DNA from: Cavia porcellus
Taxonomy: Eukaryota; Chordata; Mammalia; Rodentia; Caviidae
NCBI RefSeq assembly: GCF_034190915.1
Contig: NW_026947485.1
Coordinates: forward strand, 36,779,519 to 36,843,518
Reading direction: 5' to 3'
DNA length: 64,000 nucleotides
A program made the position numbers and the translations under genes. Positions 1 through 10,020 of the stretch are shown here, one piece after another. The notes below the pieces were generated by a model. It was not told the DNA's origin, searched no databases, and saw only the letters and a list, made by a program, of their open reading frames with translations. Numbering within the stretch: position 1 is the first letter of the stretch; each line of letters begins with the position of its first letter.

Positions 1-100
1 GACAGGAGTCTCACTAAGTTGTCCAGACTAGACTCAGACTTTCAGTCCTCCTGACCACTTCCCTCAGTTCTGGGATTATATACATGTAGCACTCTGCCCA
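1..100 (-). mobile_element. B1-type SINE fragment, antisense
   Basis: The plus strand reads as the reverse complement of a B1 monomer: a 'gtctcactaagttgtccaga' landmark, then 'cctcagttctgggattata'. The element runs off the left edge of the window. It has diverged, so it is an old copy. Confidence 0.65.
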
Positions 101-107
101 TCTTCAA

Positions 108-277
108 TATGTAATAAATTTTATTAAAATAAAATTCATTTTAAAATTCAGTTCTTCAGTTCAACTGGTCACATTTTGCATGCACTACAACCACATGTGG
201 CTGGTGGTCACATCTTGGACAATGCAGAGCAGGGCCAATGTCATCATTTTAGGAAGTTCTATTGGGCAGTACTATTT
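108..277. mobile_element. hAT-type non-autonomous DNA transposon fragment (MER class)
   Basis: The landmarks 'ccacatgtggctggtggtca' and 'gttctattgggcagtact' match the well-known mammalian hAT-Charlie-like MER repeat whose ends read as 'cactgtccaatagaa' and its complement. Only the 3' part is seen. The A/T-rich middle is present, and the 5' terminus is missing next to the B1 fragment. Confidence 0.55.
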
Positions 278-636
278 CATTCCACCCTTTCCAGACATTT
301 CTTAAAAGCTGTGGGGCCAGAGTATGTGGTCCAGGACCTTCTCACTTTACAGTGAGGTTTCTCAGAGACTAAAAGTCTGCTGGGGAGAGAAGGAAGCCCA
401 CAGCCCTAACGACCTCACAGATACTGTGGTGATTATGCAAGAAGCCAAGGGAACTTAGTTTTTTGCAGCTAAAATAGAAAGCGTGAAGCCCAGATGTGGC
501 CTCTGTAGGGCTATAGTATAGCCTTAACTCCAGGGCAAAGAATCCACAGGAGACTGGGGAATGCACAAGTGAGTTTATCCATCTCATGGCTCCCTGGCTC
601 AACATAGAGAAAGCAATATACCCACCACCACAACCT
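278..636. other. Unassigned non-coding DNA
   Basis: I recognise no gene or repeat here. A minus-strand open frame of 98 codons covers part of it, but it has no recognisable motif and low-complexity hydrophobic stretches, so I treat it as chance. Confidence 0.5.
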
Positions 637-830
637 GTTATGGCTTGTTGTAGAAATTCCCCCAAAACCTCATGTGTTCATAGAAGGTTACTGGATCTAG
701 GGTGTGAAACTGGGATTAGATTACTGGATTAGTCCATTAATTGGTTTATTAAAATTCTGTGTGGGGGTAATGGGAAACCCCACCAAAAGGCTTGTAACCT
801 AAATGGAATAAAAAGGAAAGGGAATTAAAA
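637..830 (+). mobile_element. MaLR-type LTR, 5' part
   Basis: 'ttatggcttgttgtagaaat' followed by 'cctcatgtgttcatagaagg' and 'ggattagtccattaattggt' follows the 5' half of rodent MaLR (ERVL-MaLR) LTRs. The matching 3' half appears at 2191-2398, and an L1 segment lies between. No internal retroviral genes are seen. Confidence 0.45.
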
Positions 831-834
831 CAGA

Positions 835-1760
835 AACACTAAATGTACTGGAAAAGAAAGTAGATAGAAATCTTAAAGTTATAGGGGTAGGCAGAGAGTT
901 CGCGAGCAAAACCCAACATGCTTGGGGAGTACTTCAAAGAATCAACAACTGGAATCTCATCTTATTAAAAAGTCTCGCACATCAAAAGAAATCATCAACA
1001 AAGTGAAAAGAAAACCTACATACTGTAAAAAAAAATTAGTCAACTATCCTTCAGACAAAGGGCTTCTATCTAAAACATATAAAGAATTTTAAAAAATCAG
1101 GCCCCCAAAATGCAAAGACCCAATCCAAAAATGGGCAGCTGAGATGAATACACACTTCTTAGGTGAAATACAAATGGCAAATAAATATATGAAAAAATGC
1201 TCAACATCACTGATCATTCAAGAAATGTAAATTAAAACAACACTGATACTCCATCTCAACCCAGAACCATAGCTATCATCAAGAAATCAATCAATAGCAA
1301 ATGCTGGTAGGGCTGTGGGGAAAAAGGAATCCTTCTCTACTGTTGATGGATTGTACAATCACTGTGAAAATCAATGTGGAGATTCCTCAAAACTCTAGGA
1401 TTAGAGGTTCCACTTGATCCAGTTATTCCCCTTCTGGATGTTTTATCACACCACAGCAAAATATGTACACCCAAGTTTATAGCAGCACAATTTGTAACAG
1501 CTAAATCTTGGAAACTACCCAATGCCCATCAATCGTGAAATGGATAAAAAAGGTGTATTTCTGTGCAATGGAGTACTACTCAGTTGCAAAGAAGGATACA
1601 CTCGAAGCTTTTATAGGAGGATGCAACTAAAGACCATACTCATAAGTGAAATAAATCAAACTCACACGTGTGAACTTCGTGTTGTCTCCCTACTGTAAGA
1701 AACTGAAAGAGTAAATAAGATCCAACTTGTATAATAGATACAGTGAAAGGGCAAGAAACT
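835..1760 (+). mobile_element. LINE-1 3' segment (end of ORF2 plus 3' region), decayed
   Basis: The order of landmarks is that of the L1 ORF2 C-terminal region: 'catcaacaaagtgaaaagaa', 'gggcttctatctaaaac', 'atatgaaaaaatgctcaaca', 'gcaaatgctggtagggctgt', 'gcccatcaatcgtgaaatgg' and 'caatggagtactactcag'. Every frame is broken by stops and indels, so this is a dead 5'-truncated copy. It is followed by a compound microsatellite where the L1 tail would end. Confidence 0.85.
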
Positions 1761-1816
1761 GCTCAAAAGGAAAGAACAACTTGGATGGGGGCAAGAAGAA
1801 AAGAACAAAGGAAAAA

Positions 1817-1817
<1 letters not shown>

Positions 1818-1898
<81 letters not shown>
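1818..1898. repeat. Compound (TA)n(GT)n microsatellite
   Basis: About 20 TA units (1818-1858) join directly to about 17 GT units (1859-1892), then a few more TA units. Both tracts are uninterrupted, so the locus is probably length-polymorphic. Confidence 0.97.
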
Positions 1899-1899
<1 letters not shown>

Positions 1900-2146
1900 A
1901 TATCTATAATAATTATACTACTAATTTCTATTAATTCATTGAAAAGAATGGTTTGTTCTTATATTATTTGATGAATTTTGCATGCCTATATCCTGTAATC
2001 TGTGCAACTACTTTGAAAGTAACAATATACAATATATTAACCACTGGTAATTTCCTACTATCCTGTTTTGAAATTCTGTATCATTGTTTTATTGTTTTGG
2101 GTTTTTGTTGTTTCTCTCTTTAAAATAAAAAGTAGAAAAAGAAGGT

Positions 2147-2147
<1 letters not shown>
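1899..2147. other. AT-rich unassigned DNA
   Basis: This lies between the microsatellite and the trinucleotide repeat. It could be the remaining L1 3' region or LTR sequence, but no landmark decides this. Confidence 0.4.

Positions 2148-2190
<43 letters not shown>
2148..2190. repeat. (TGC)n trinucleotide repeat, about 14 units
   Basis: 43 bp of uninterrupted TGC/GCT (CAG/CTG class). One frame would read as polyalanine, but nothing around it supports a gene. Confidence 0.97.
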
Positions 2191-2398
2191 ACTGCTTCAC
2201 CTGCTGCCACCTACCTGCCCTGCTATGAACTATTTCTCCTCTGCACATCCCTCTGCCATACCATTCTGCCTTGGAGCCAACTGAATATAGACTGAAATTT
2301 CTACCAACTGTGAGCTAAAATAAACATTTCATCCTTTAACTTTGGGTGTCAGATATTTTGTCCTAGCAACAAGAAAACTATTAAGATACCTAAACTCT
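2191..2398 (+). mobile_element. MaLR-type LTR, 3' part with polyadenylation signal
   Basis: 'ccaactgtgagctaaaataa' followed by 'tttgggtgtcagatattttg' is the characteristic 3' end of MaLR LTRs: poly(A) signal, then the U5-like tail. The same tail recurs at 16118-16310 and 52103-52508. The AATAAA-like motif therefore belongs to the LTR and does not mark a host gene end. Confidence 0.65.
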
Positions 2399-2631
2399 TC
2401 CAGCACTACCTCTAAAGGAACATCAAGCTGCAGACAGGATATTGCAGGGCATGTAGAACCAGGTCTGTCTGTATACTACCCCAGCTGGCTGTTGATATGA
2501 GGGGGTGTTGTTGTGGCTGGCCTGTAAGCATTGGGGCACCAGTCACTAATCCCTTCCCATAAACTCTGTGATCACTCTGAAGTCAGGCCCACAGCAGCTC
2601 ATAGCTTGACTCCTCACTTGAGGACCTAATC

Positions 2632-2676
2632 ATTGTCTGAAGCTTCAGTTTCCTTATCTTTAAAATGCACTTCATA
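2632..2676 (+). mobile_element. MIR core fragment
   Basis: 'ttcagtttccttatctttaa' matches the MIR landmark 'cagtttcctcatctgtaaaatg'. It is cut short by the following SINE. The stretch 2399-2631 shows nothing recognisable. Confidence 0.5.
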
Positions 2677-2860
2677 AGCCAGGTGTGCTGTCACAGTTTT
2701 GTAACCCATCTATTCAAGCTGAAATGGGAAGATCACAAGTTTGAGCCGAGCTGAGCCAAGGCAAACTCACAAGATCCTACCTCAAAATTTAGAATTTAAA
2801 TAGTTCACTGGTAGAACAATCCTGAATTCAATGCCCAGGATTATTGAAAAAGTAAAATAA
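2677..2860 (+). mobile_element. B1-dID (MEN-type) dimeric SINE
   Basis: A B1 monomer ('agccaggtgtgctgtcacag', 'gaagatcacaagtttgagcc') is followed by a degenerate ID half ('cactggtagaacaatcctga', 'attcaatgcccaggat') and an A-rich tail. It is well diverged. Confidence 0.75.
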
Positions 2861-3454
2861 AAGCATTTGCACCTGATAAGGTGATCTGAGGGGAGACGCA
2901 GGCTTAAGAGTAGAATGCCACTTTGGGGACAGGTCACTGAGATGAACTAAGCAGGCACTTTATTGCTGAACTCTCCAGAGGCAGCTTTCCTGGTAGGGGA
3001 GGAATGACTCACCCTCTTTCCTGAGCATCTCCTCACATCCTTCCTTCTCCTATGAAGCTTTAGCAGTGCACAGAGGAGCCTGCATCTCCCCTTCGCCATC
3101 CTGTGGTCTCCTTGGCAACAGCCCTGCCCCTTCAATGACCCCTCTCCCAGGGCTTTCCCTACAGGACCACGAGGGAGATATGGAAATGCAGAAGAACTAA
3201 CAGCCTATGGCCAATAGGCGTCTTTCTTTCCCTGAACCAGCAGGCAAAGAAGATCGCTGCATCTGTAAGTTTCTCTAAATGCCTGGGCAGTCCACGGTGT
3301 TTGGGTCACTTGATTGTGTGAGTCCAAGTGATTTTGTTCTGCTACTTGTTACTAAGATGTTAAAAATGAATGTGTATTACTCACTGCCGGACCCATCCAG
3401 ACAGGCCTCTTTGGCCTCTCTTTCCCCTCCACCAGGATGGACACTTTGTTTTCT
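2861..3454. other. Unassigned non-coding DNA
   Basis: Mixed-composition sequence with several short chance open frames and no recognisable repeat or motif. Confidence 0.5.
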
Positions 3455-3536
3455 TTCTTTCTAGCACTGAGGATCAAACCTAAAACCTCATGAATACTAG
3501 GCAACTACTGTATCACTGAGCTATATCCCCAGCCCC
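3455..3536 (-). mobile_element. ID-type SINE, antisense
   Basis: 'tcactgagctatatccccag' is the reverse complement of the ID head 'ctggggatatagctcagtga'. 'ggatcaaacctaaaacctca' is the antisense B-box side. Both are degenerate, so it is an old copy. Confidence 0.75.
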
Positions 3537-4562
3537 ACTGAGTCTCTTTTAATTGCCTACTGACAAATACAGTTAGCCAAATTCTGCAGTAGGGCAAGGG
3601 TGAGGGTTATGATAGATGAGATGAGCAAAAGTTCATAGCAAAGTAAAGTAAAAATGAAGCGGCTTTAAGCAGCATATTGGCATCTGCTGATTGAGTGAGA
3701 TTTTAGAAATATTACTAGGGTCTAAAATTGCTCCATCTACACATGATAAGATCCAGAATTCCACCATTAGAGACTAATTACTTGGGCTATAATTTGTCTT
3801 TTAAAATAATTTTAATAAAAACAATCCTGCTTAGGGATAAGCCCATTTCTTTAGTACAACCTAAGATATAGAAAATAGGTCAGAGATTAGTGATCTGGGG
3901 TGATTTTGTCATTAGATTTATTCTAGGAATCTTGGTATACCAAAGACAAATTTTTTTTTATGTCCTAATTCCACTTGGGTCTGATTCCAAGTAGGTGATC
4001 TACATGGAGTTTCTTGATTTTGTGTGGCAACCAAAGTCAAGACTTTATTTCTTAATGCCATGACCCATCTTGTCAAATTGCAGTCAAGAACAGAATCAGA
4101 ACTGAAGTGAAGAAGCACCGGGAATTCTATATTCTTTTTCTAATAGAACACTCATATTCATTACAAATAATTCAATTAGCTCAACTCCAAGAGCAGATGC
4201 TGCCTGCCCAGTGCCTGCCATTTAATCAGACAAAACCCATAGGCACACCTATGTTAAGCAAGCCCCTTTAGGGTGATTTCAGCAGCAAAATGCAGGAAAA
4301 CCAGATACATGTATATAAAATGATAACATTTTAGGGTTACATAGCAAAAATTCTGGAGGTAGGTTAGGTGATTCCAGGTTGGTTAATATCTGTTCAATCA
4401 CATCATTAAAATGTTGGTTTTTCCATCATTGTTCACTGTCATGTTTAGTCAGCTGGTTCTTGTTCATCATGGTCATAGGATACCTAGCATAGCTCCAGAT
4501 ACCTCATGTTACCAACTGAAGAAAAGGACCTTTTCCTACCATGAGTCTCTTTTTATCAATTG
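3537..4562. other. Unassigned non-coding DNA
   Basis: About 1 kb of AT-leaning sequence without recognised repeats, genes or structured RNA. Confidence 0.5.
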
Positions 4563-4663
4563 GCTACTGCTATGTAGTTCAGCTTGGCCTTGAACTCTCA
4601 ATGATCCTCCTGCCTCAGCCACCCAAGAACTGGGATTACAGGCAGGCACCACCATGGCCAGCA
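4563..4663 (-). mobile_element. B1-type SINE, antisense
   Basis: 'cttggccttgaactctcaat' then 'gatcctcctgcctcagccac' and 'ctgggattacaggcaggcac' are antisense B1/7SL-derived landmarks. The frame that reads through it is a SINE artefact. Confidence 0.85.
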
Positions 4664-5119
4664 TGTAAATCTTTTTTCAGAAATTATTCCACCATTATTT
4701 TCATATCTTATCAGCCAAAACTAAGTCATGTGACCTTTCTAAAGCCAACAGTGAGAATGAGACCAGTCAAGATCCATGCTTCACTCTCCTGGGAAGGAGG
4801 CTAGAGATAAATTCACCTTTCTGAAGCAATCCTCTCAGAGGAAAATGTGGATGTGGAACAAATTTGGAAGACTATACCCCTCTTGGTTTCCAGCTCTTCA
4901 TAAAAGAACTAACCTAGACGCTCAGCTAAGCTAGGAAAGTTTGGAGTCAGGCTGTGTGTTAGCTAAGAGGACTCCTTTTCCATGAGTTATGGCCACTGAA
5001 GTGCTGAAATGGTGTGATCAACTGACCCTTGGAAGACCTTAGCAGCTTTGTGTCTGATCCTTGTCTCCCCTCCTTCCTTCCTCATGTGCCAAGAGCATCA
5101 GGCTGAAATTCAAACTATG
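4664..5119. other. Unassigned non-coding DNA
   Basis: No recognised repeat. The sequence is moderately rich in short pyrimidine runs. Confidence 0.45.
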
Positions 5120-5490
5120 TGTTCTCCATACTCCTCTGTTGAATCTGGGTTCCATCTACCTTAAAGGACCATGTTAACACTCTCCTCTATGGGACAAACA
5201 AGGTCTCTACAGAGCTGGCCCAGGACCTCTCCATTCTCACACCGATATGCCCATATGGATCACTAACTACCGTGCTGACCTTTCCTGCCCTTCATGCAGG
5301 CACTCTTCCTTGAGCAAAAAACTCCTGTTTACCTCTAGTTATGGGCTCCTCCTATCCCCTCTACCAAGCAATGCTTTTGGATGAGGCTAAAATTGGATAC
5401 TCCCTCCTCTCTGCTCCCACAAACCTCTAGTGTAGATCATATTTCTTTGGTTCAAGGTTGTTCTCCCCTTTAGACAGTGAACTCTGAGTG
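5120..5490 (+). mobile_element. L2 LINE 3' segment
   Basis: The L2 3' landmarks occur in order and are diverged: 'acagagctggcccaggacct', 'gcaggcactcttccttgagc', and 'agacagtgaactctgag' in place of the 'actgtaagctccatgag' consensus. This is an ancient mammalian insertion. Confidence 0.55.
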
Positions 5491-5860
5491 CCACATGAGC
5501 CAAACAATAAACCAGGATGCAGAAGGAGCTCACTCTGAAGTCCGAGAGAAGACGCACATCCAGAGGTTGATAACAGAAACAACTAGCACCTCTACTCCCC
5601 CCTGGAAGTCCAGGAGCCGCGTGCTAAGGTGTGCTAACCCTGGATTTGCCACATACTCACTTAAAGGAGACAGATTTGCCAGAACCACCAGCAAGGAAAA
5701 GTGTTGAGGAAAAAGCAAAATAACCGTGGCACAAAAGGTAAAGGAACAGCTGACAAAGAATTATCTGAGCATTGTGACAGTTGTCCAGTAACAAAATACA
5801 CATGTAGTTTTGATGTATCTTCCTACAGATTACTTGTCAAATACAAAAGAAAAAGAAAAA
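5491..5860. other. Unassigned DNA with a chance 76-codon frame
   Basis: A plus-strand frame (5477-5707) overlaps an antisense frame of similar length. The peptide is low in hydrophobic core residues and matches no family I know. I do not call a gene. Confidence 0.45.
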
Positions 5861-6540
5861 ATGCTTAAGAGCAGATAAACTTGTCTGATACCAACTAGAT
5901 TACAAAACTGAAGAGAAAGTCATCAATAATGGGACAAACCCAGGTCATGTGCTTTCTCCTCATAGAGACAGAGCACCGTGTAGCTTCTGTGCTCCTTCCT
6001 AATCCACAGGAAACCACAGACATGGCCTTATTCAGGAACACTGTGCAAAGGAAATGGTCTGTGCTCTTTAGAAATGTCAAGCTCATGATAAACAATGAAA
6101 GGCCAAGGAACTATTCCTAACTGAAGCATGTAAAGTAACACAACTCCTAATGGTAATGTGATTCTGAGAAAGAAGAAAAAAATTACTTTAAAGGACATTT
6201 ATCAGGACCATTGATGAAACTGGAAAATAGGCTGAATCATATCCTGTATCGTGTCACCATTAAATGCCTTGATTTCAGTATTGTACTAAGGTTATAGAAA
6301 AGAATACCTTTGTGCTCAAGACATAGGTACTAAATTATTAAAGGATAAAGGAATATTATATGTGGGATTTACTCTCAGATGGTCAATAAAATGGATGATG
6401 TGTATATATATTTTGAAAGATAACAGTATGGTGAACGATACAAAATACTAACAATGAGTGAATACAGAGGGGCTTTCTTTATACTTCTTCTTTTGAAACC
6501 TGTGTTTGAAATGTTTTCAAAATAAAAAAATGAAAAAGAA
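5861..6540 (+). mobile_element. Probable ancient L1M (ME-like) 3' UTR
   Basis: The stretch has the layout of old L1M/L1ME 3' ends: 'aaaggacatttatcaggacc', 'gatttcagtattgtactaag', 'tttactctcagatggtcaat', 'acaatgagtgaatacagagg', and 'tgaaatgttttcaaaataaa' at the end. The family is assigned by eye only. Confidence 0.5.
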
Positions 6541-6651
6541 CAAGGAGCTAAAAGAAAAGCTCCTGAACTCAACAGGAGAATACAAGGAACTAACCTAATT
6601 CTTCTCACTAAAACTTGGCCCAAGAATTCAGGTTGGACACTCAACAAGAGA

Positions 6652-6698
<47 letters not shown>

Positions 6699-6716
6699 AA
6701 CAACAAAAAAAAAAAC
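6652..6716. repeat. Long A-tract preceded by short (CA)n
   Basis: 36 consecutive A residues (6662-6697) follow 'aacacacaca' and continue into CAA repeats. It may be a retroposon tail, but no intact SINE lies directly upstream. Confidence 0.95.
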
Positions 6717-7189
6717 AGAGCTGTTTTTCCTAACCTCCTCTTCCTCTAGAATCTAAAAAGTATGCCTCCCACATTTGTACCTTTTTCTCCCCATATTCCA
6801 GAATTTCCCAGATTCCATTTATTTAGGAAGTCAATATTGAAATCTATCTTCCCACAAACCATTCCATGTGGCCCTGGAATGTGAAAACACAAAAGGAGTT
6901 GTCTGTCACAGAGAAGGCTGCAGTATGCTAGGTGAGGCAGAAATGTGAGTGACGAGTCTCATAAAAGGCTTTGCAGATAGCTGTACAGCATCATCAGAAA
7001 ACAGGGGCACCAGCTCTGGGGAGGAAATTCCAAAAGCAGTTATCGGATGCTACAAGACCTGGGCATGGAAGAAAAATTTCCAAGTTGGATAGGAGGAGAA
7101 ACACTGGCATTCCCAAAAATATTCATAATGAGAAAAACCTCAAAACAATTAAAAGGTCAGATCTGTTCCAGGAATAACCAGTATTCAGG
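6717..7189. other. Unassigned non-coding DNA
   Basis: Its last part may already belong to the antisense L2 that follows, but the similarity is too faint to extend the call. Confidence 0.45.
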
Positions 7190-7342
7190 GAGAGTATGGG
7201 TTATAAATGCAGCAGGAATAGATAAGTTTTGTCAGACAACAGTGTTTTTGCCTACATGTGACATAGTCTTGGCAAAGGGGGACCCAGAGCAAGAGAGTAG
7301 CATGATCAGATGTGATTCACTACAGCAAATTTTGGTTGGATA
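7190..7342 (-). mobile_element. L2 LINE, antisense, part 1 of a split copy
   Basis: 'gagtagcatgatcagatgtg' corresponds to the antisense L2 landmark 'gagtgacatgatctgactt'. The same L2 resumes at 7832 after an inserted LTR. Confidence 0.5.
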
Positions 7343-7826
7343 TGATATATCAGTTAGAGTTCTTCAGAGGAACAAACAATGTAAAATACATGTATGACTA
7401 TACAAGGGGTTTATTAGAGAAGCTTACAGGAACACAAGCAGAAGCGTTCTAGAGGCTGTCTGCTGGATCAGGGTAGAAAATCCAAATGGCTGACTGAAGG
7501 TTTGGAAGCTCATTACAGGATGTCACTGGTGTGAGTCTGTGTGGAAAGGCAAAAGAGTCTGCACTGGAAGGCTGAAGACACTGGAGCCAATGTCCAAAGG
7601 CAATAGTAAGACCAGAGCTCCTCCAAAAAGGAGCATGTTTCCTTCTTCTTCCCTCTTGTATTCCAACCTGGCTACAAGGTTATTGGCTGGTGTCATCCAC
7701 ATCTGGAGTGGGTTTTCCCTCTTCAGTTTGCTGGCCTATATGTCAATCAACCACAGACATGCCCATCACTCTGCTAGTCTGGTAGGCAGTTCTTACTTAA
7801 ACTGACATATCACAATTAACAATGCA
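7343..7826 (-). mobile_element. ERVL (MLT2-type) solo LTR, antisense
   Basis: It starts with 'cagttagagttcttcagagg' (antisense of the ERVL LTR end '...ctctagagaaccctgactaa'). It passes 'ggggtttattagagaagctt' and ends with 'cacaattaacaatgca', the antisense of the LTR start. It is a nearly full-length solo LTR with no internal viral genes. Confidence 0.75.
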
Positions 7827-7831
7827 CATAA

Positions 7832-7910
7832 AAAGTACATTGGAAAAGGGCAGGATGAGAGAAGGAAGAAGAGTTAGGAGGCCACTAGAATAACTGAGGC
7901 TTGATAGAGC
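7832..7910 (-). mobile_element. L2 LINE, antisense, part 2 of a split copy
   Basis: 'gagttaggaggccactagaa' matches the antisense L2 landmark 'cagttaggaggctattgcaa'. In L2 this sits just beyond the sequence seen at 7190-7342, so the two parts are one insertion. Confidence 0.5.
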
Positions 7911-8504
7911 CAGGTAGAGCCAAGGCTTGCACAACCAGAGCTTACACAGTCTCCCACATTTCCTGCAGGTGCCGGCCCCAGTAGGTGGGAATGAATTTGG
8001 GAGCAGAATAGCTATTTTATGATCTAAACCCCAGGATGTAGGGCTTATGAGTATAGTGGTGACTTGGAGAGAAGCAAAAAGGAAAACTTTAAGGAAACTC
8101 CTGAGGGTTAGGGTTTGGGCAGTGCCCAGTACCAGAGAGAGGTGGTAATACATGATGACTGACAGAATGAGAGGCAGAAGCCACCTTCCACTGGCCAAAG
8201 CTACTAACAAACTCCTCAAAACTATCTGGATACTCCCACTACAGAGGATATTAACAAGAGGACCCTCTCCTGCCTTGTGTTGGTTGGCCGAGCAGGTCTG
8301 TCTTCCAGAAAGTTGGTCAATTACTGGTGAATGAGGGCTGATTCTCTGGGCCACATGCCCCATGGGGCAGAGTCAAAAAGAACCCCGTGGCTCTAATCCT
8401 GACCAGCTGACCTGCTCCAAGCATAACCCTGGTCTCATGGTGCAAATATAAATGTCATAAATGTTACAAGATCCCTTTCCCCAAGGATCAGAGGAGTAAG
8501 GATA
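7911..8504. other. Unassigned DNA; contains the longest open frame of the window
   Basis: A minus-strand frame of 188 codons (7797-8363) crosses this stretch. It begins in unassigned DNA and ends inside the L2 and LTR. Its peptide is Leu/Ser-rich without a domain, so I regard it as spurious. Confidence 0.5.
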
Positions 8505-8862
8505 TTTTTGTTCTCCAAATGGGATTCTCTGCTATAACAAAATACTGTAGACTAGAGAACGTACTTCCAACAAAAATTCATGTCTTGTGGTCCTGGAGGT
8601 TGAGAGGTCTAAAATCGAAGATGGTACTGTGCTTGGGAAAGGAGAGCACTGTTGTGTTGTGTCCTCATATGATGCAGCGAAGAGAGGGCTCTCTGGGGTC
8701 AATATTGGCTCCCATGGGGCCAATAAATCCATTCATGAAGACTCTGTCCTCAAGGCCTTATCACTTCCCAAAGACTATCTCTTAATACCATCACCTTGGA
8801 GGTTAGAACTTCAACTTAGGAATGGTAGATTTGGGTAGGGCATATATATTCAGTCCACTGCA
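8505..8862 (-). mobile_element. MLT1-type MaLR LTR, antisense
   Basis: 'tctgctataacaaaatactg', 'tcttgtggtcctggaggttg', 'taataccatcaccttggagg' and 'attcagtccactgca' are in the order of an antisense MLT1 LTR. It is nearly complete and has no internal retroviral sequence. Confidence 0.8.
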
Positions 8863-9109
8863 AGGGAGAACCTCCAGAAAGTTTTCCTTTGCCTTTGTTG
8901 GCTCTGGGCCTTCTGCATTTGCATTTTTAGCTACCTTATGTTATATAACATGTGAATGGTTTCTGTGTTTGGTGTGGCTGTCCTTGGAGGTGAGGGACAG
9001 TATTATCATTATTTGTCCTTAACTTTTATGTCCCAGTGAAGCGAGGAAGTGGTCCTGGAGAGCTGACCAAGTGTTGGGTGGCAATAGAGAAATGCTTGCA
9101 ATGTGTTTT

Positions 9110-9240
9110 CTGACATACTATTTCACATGAGACCAGTGCCTGTAATGCTAAAGAGAACACTGAGGCCCCTATATATCATAGACCTTATGCAAGTTCATAT
9201 AACTGACAGGCACTGGATCGAGGTCTGTTGATGCCTCCCT
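9110..9240 (-). mobile_element. MIR, antisense fragment
   Basis: 'ccttatgcaagttcatataa' and 'ggcactggatcgaggtctgt' resemble the antisense MIR stretch 'cttgcccaaggtcacacag...gggattcgaaccc'. It is strongly diverged. Confidence 0.45.
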
Positions 9241-9324
9241 GGTGCCTGAGGCAATGGAGGAATGTGTAGATTCCTCAGGAAGTGCAAGGGCTCTGCTTCA
9301 TGACATCTGTTTCCAATCGGAGCT

Positions 9325-9450
9325 TGTAGCCTCATGGCCATGGGGAAGTGACTGAAGCCCTCTGATCCTTGGTTTCCTGTATCTCAACTAAATCAGAGAT
9401 GGCAGTAATATTTACCCCAGATGGAAGGTGTTATAAAGGGTAAATGGTGC
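9325..9450 (+). mobile_element. MIR fragment
   Basis: 'gatccttggtttcctgtatc' followed by 'gatggcagtaatatttaccc' parallels MIR 'cctcagtttcctcatctgtaaaatgg...aatagtacctacc'. Confidence 0.55.
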
Positions 9451-9505
9451 TGACACAGTCCTCACCAACAGCTGTATTTATGTTTCCTAGACACACAGAT
9501 GGACC

Positions 9506-9664
9506 CACACTTCTCAAACCTTATGAGCCTACGAGTCACCTGGGGACCTTGTTAAAATGTATTTATCTCAGTGGATCTGGAGATGGGTGGGCTGCCATTC
9601 TGTGTGGTAACAAGTACCCCCTAATACTGACTCCGCTACTTCATGGGCTACACTAAGTAGGAAA
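9506..9664 (+). mobile_element. MER5A-like hAT-Charlie DNA transposon
   Basis: 'acttctcaaaccttatgagc', 'agtcacctggggaccttgtt', and the inverted end near 'tgggctacactaagtagg' follow the MER5A layout. It is non-autonomous and encodes nothing. Confidence 0.7.
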
Positions 9665-9729
9665 AAATGTAGAGATCTTTGTGGTAGGGAAACAAAAACA
9701 AAACCCATTTCCCATCATCCAACCATATA

Positions 9730-10020
9730 GCAGTCTCAGCTATTTAAAATGATGCTCCATTAATTGATGTGGAATATGCTACAAGAGCAAAAGCAGAAAA
9801 GATACAAAATAGAATCATGCTGTGTTTAAATATAGCTAGATATGTATGATCAGGTCTATCAGATTGGAGGGAGGAAGGGAGAGAAAGAGAGAGGGAGAGA
9901 GAGGCACATATTGGAAAGTATTGATAGTGATTATCTCTGGGGGATGGAATTGTAGCACTTAATTCTTTTCCTTGTAAGTATTTGAATTTTCCCATTTTCT
10001 GCTATAATGATACCTTTCTT
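9730..10020 (+). mobile_element. Possible old L1-like 3' region
   Basis: 'ttgatagtgattatctctgg' followed by a T-rich stretch and 'ttttctgctataatg' resembles ancient L1M 3' UTRs. A GA-rich run (9868-9903) interrupts it. The family is uncertain. Confidence 0.35.

Noticed and set aside
2068..2295. Frame with a polyalanine run
   Set aside because: The alanines come from the (TGC)n microsatellite and the rest is LTR sequence.
2191..2398. AATAAA-like signal as a host gene 3' end
   Set aside because: The signal sits at the standard position in a MaLR LTR. The same holds near 16240 and in the MLT2-type LTR near 16905.
7343..7826. Possible provirus at the ERVL and MaLR LTRs
   Set aside because: All LTRs here are solitary or partial. 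No internal retroviral sequence or paired LTRs in the same orientation at a suitable distance were seen.
7797..8363. Longest open frame of the window, 188 codons on the minus strand
   Set aside because: It runs out of unassigned DNA into an antisense L2 and ends in an ERVL LTR. It is Leu/Ser-rich with no domain and no splice or promoter context.
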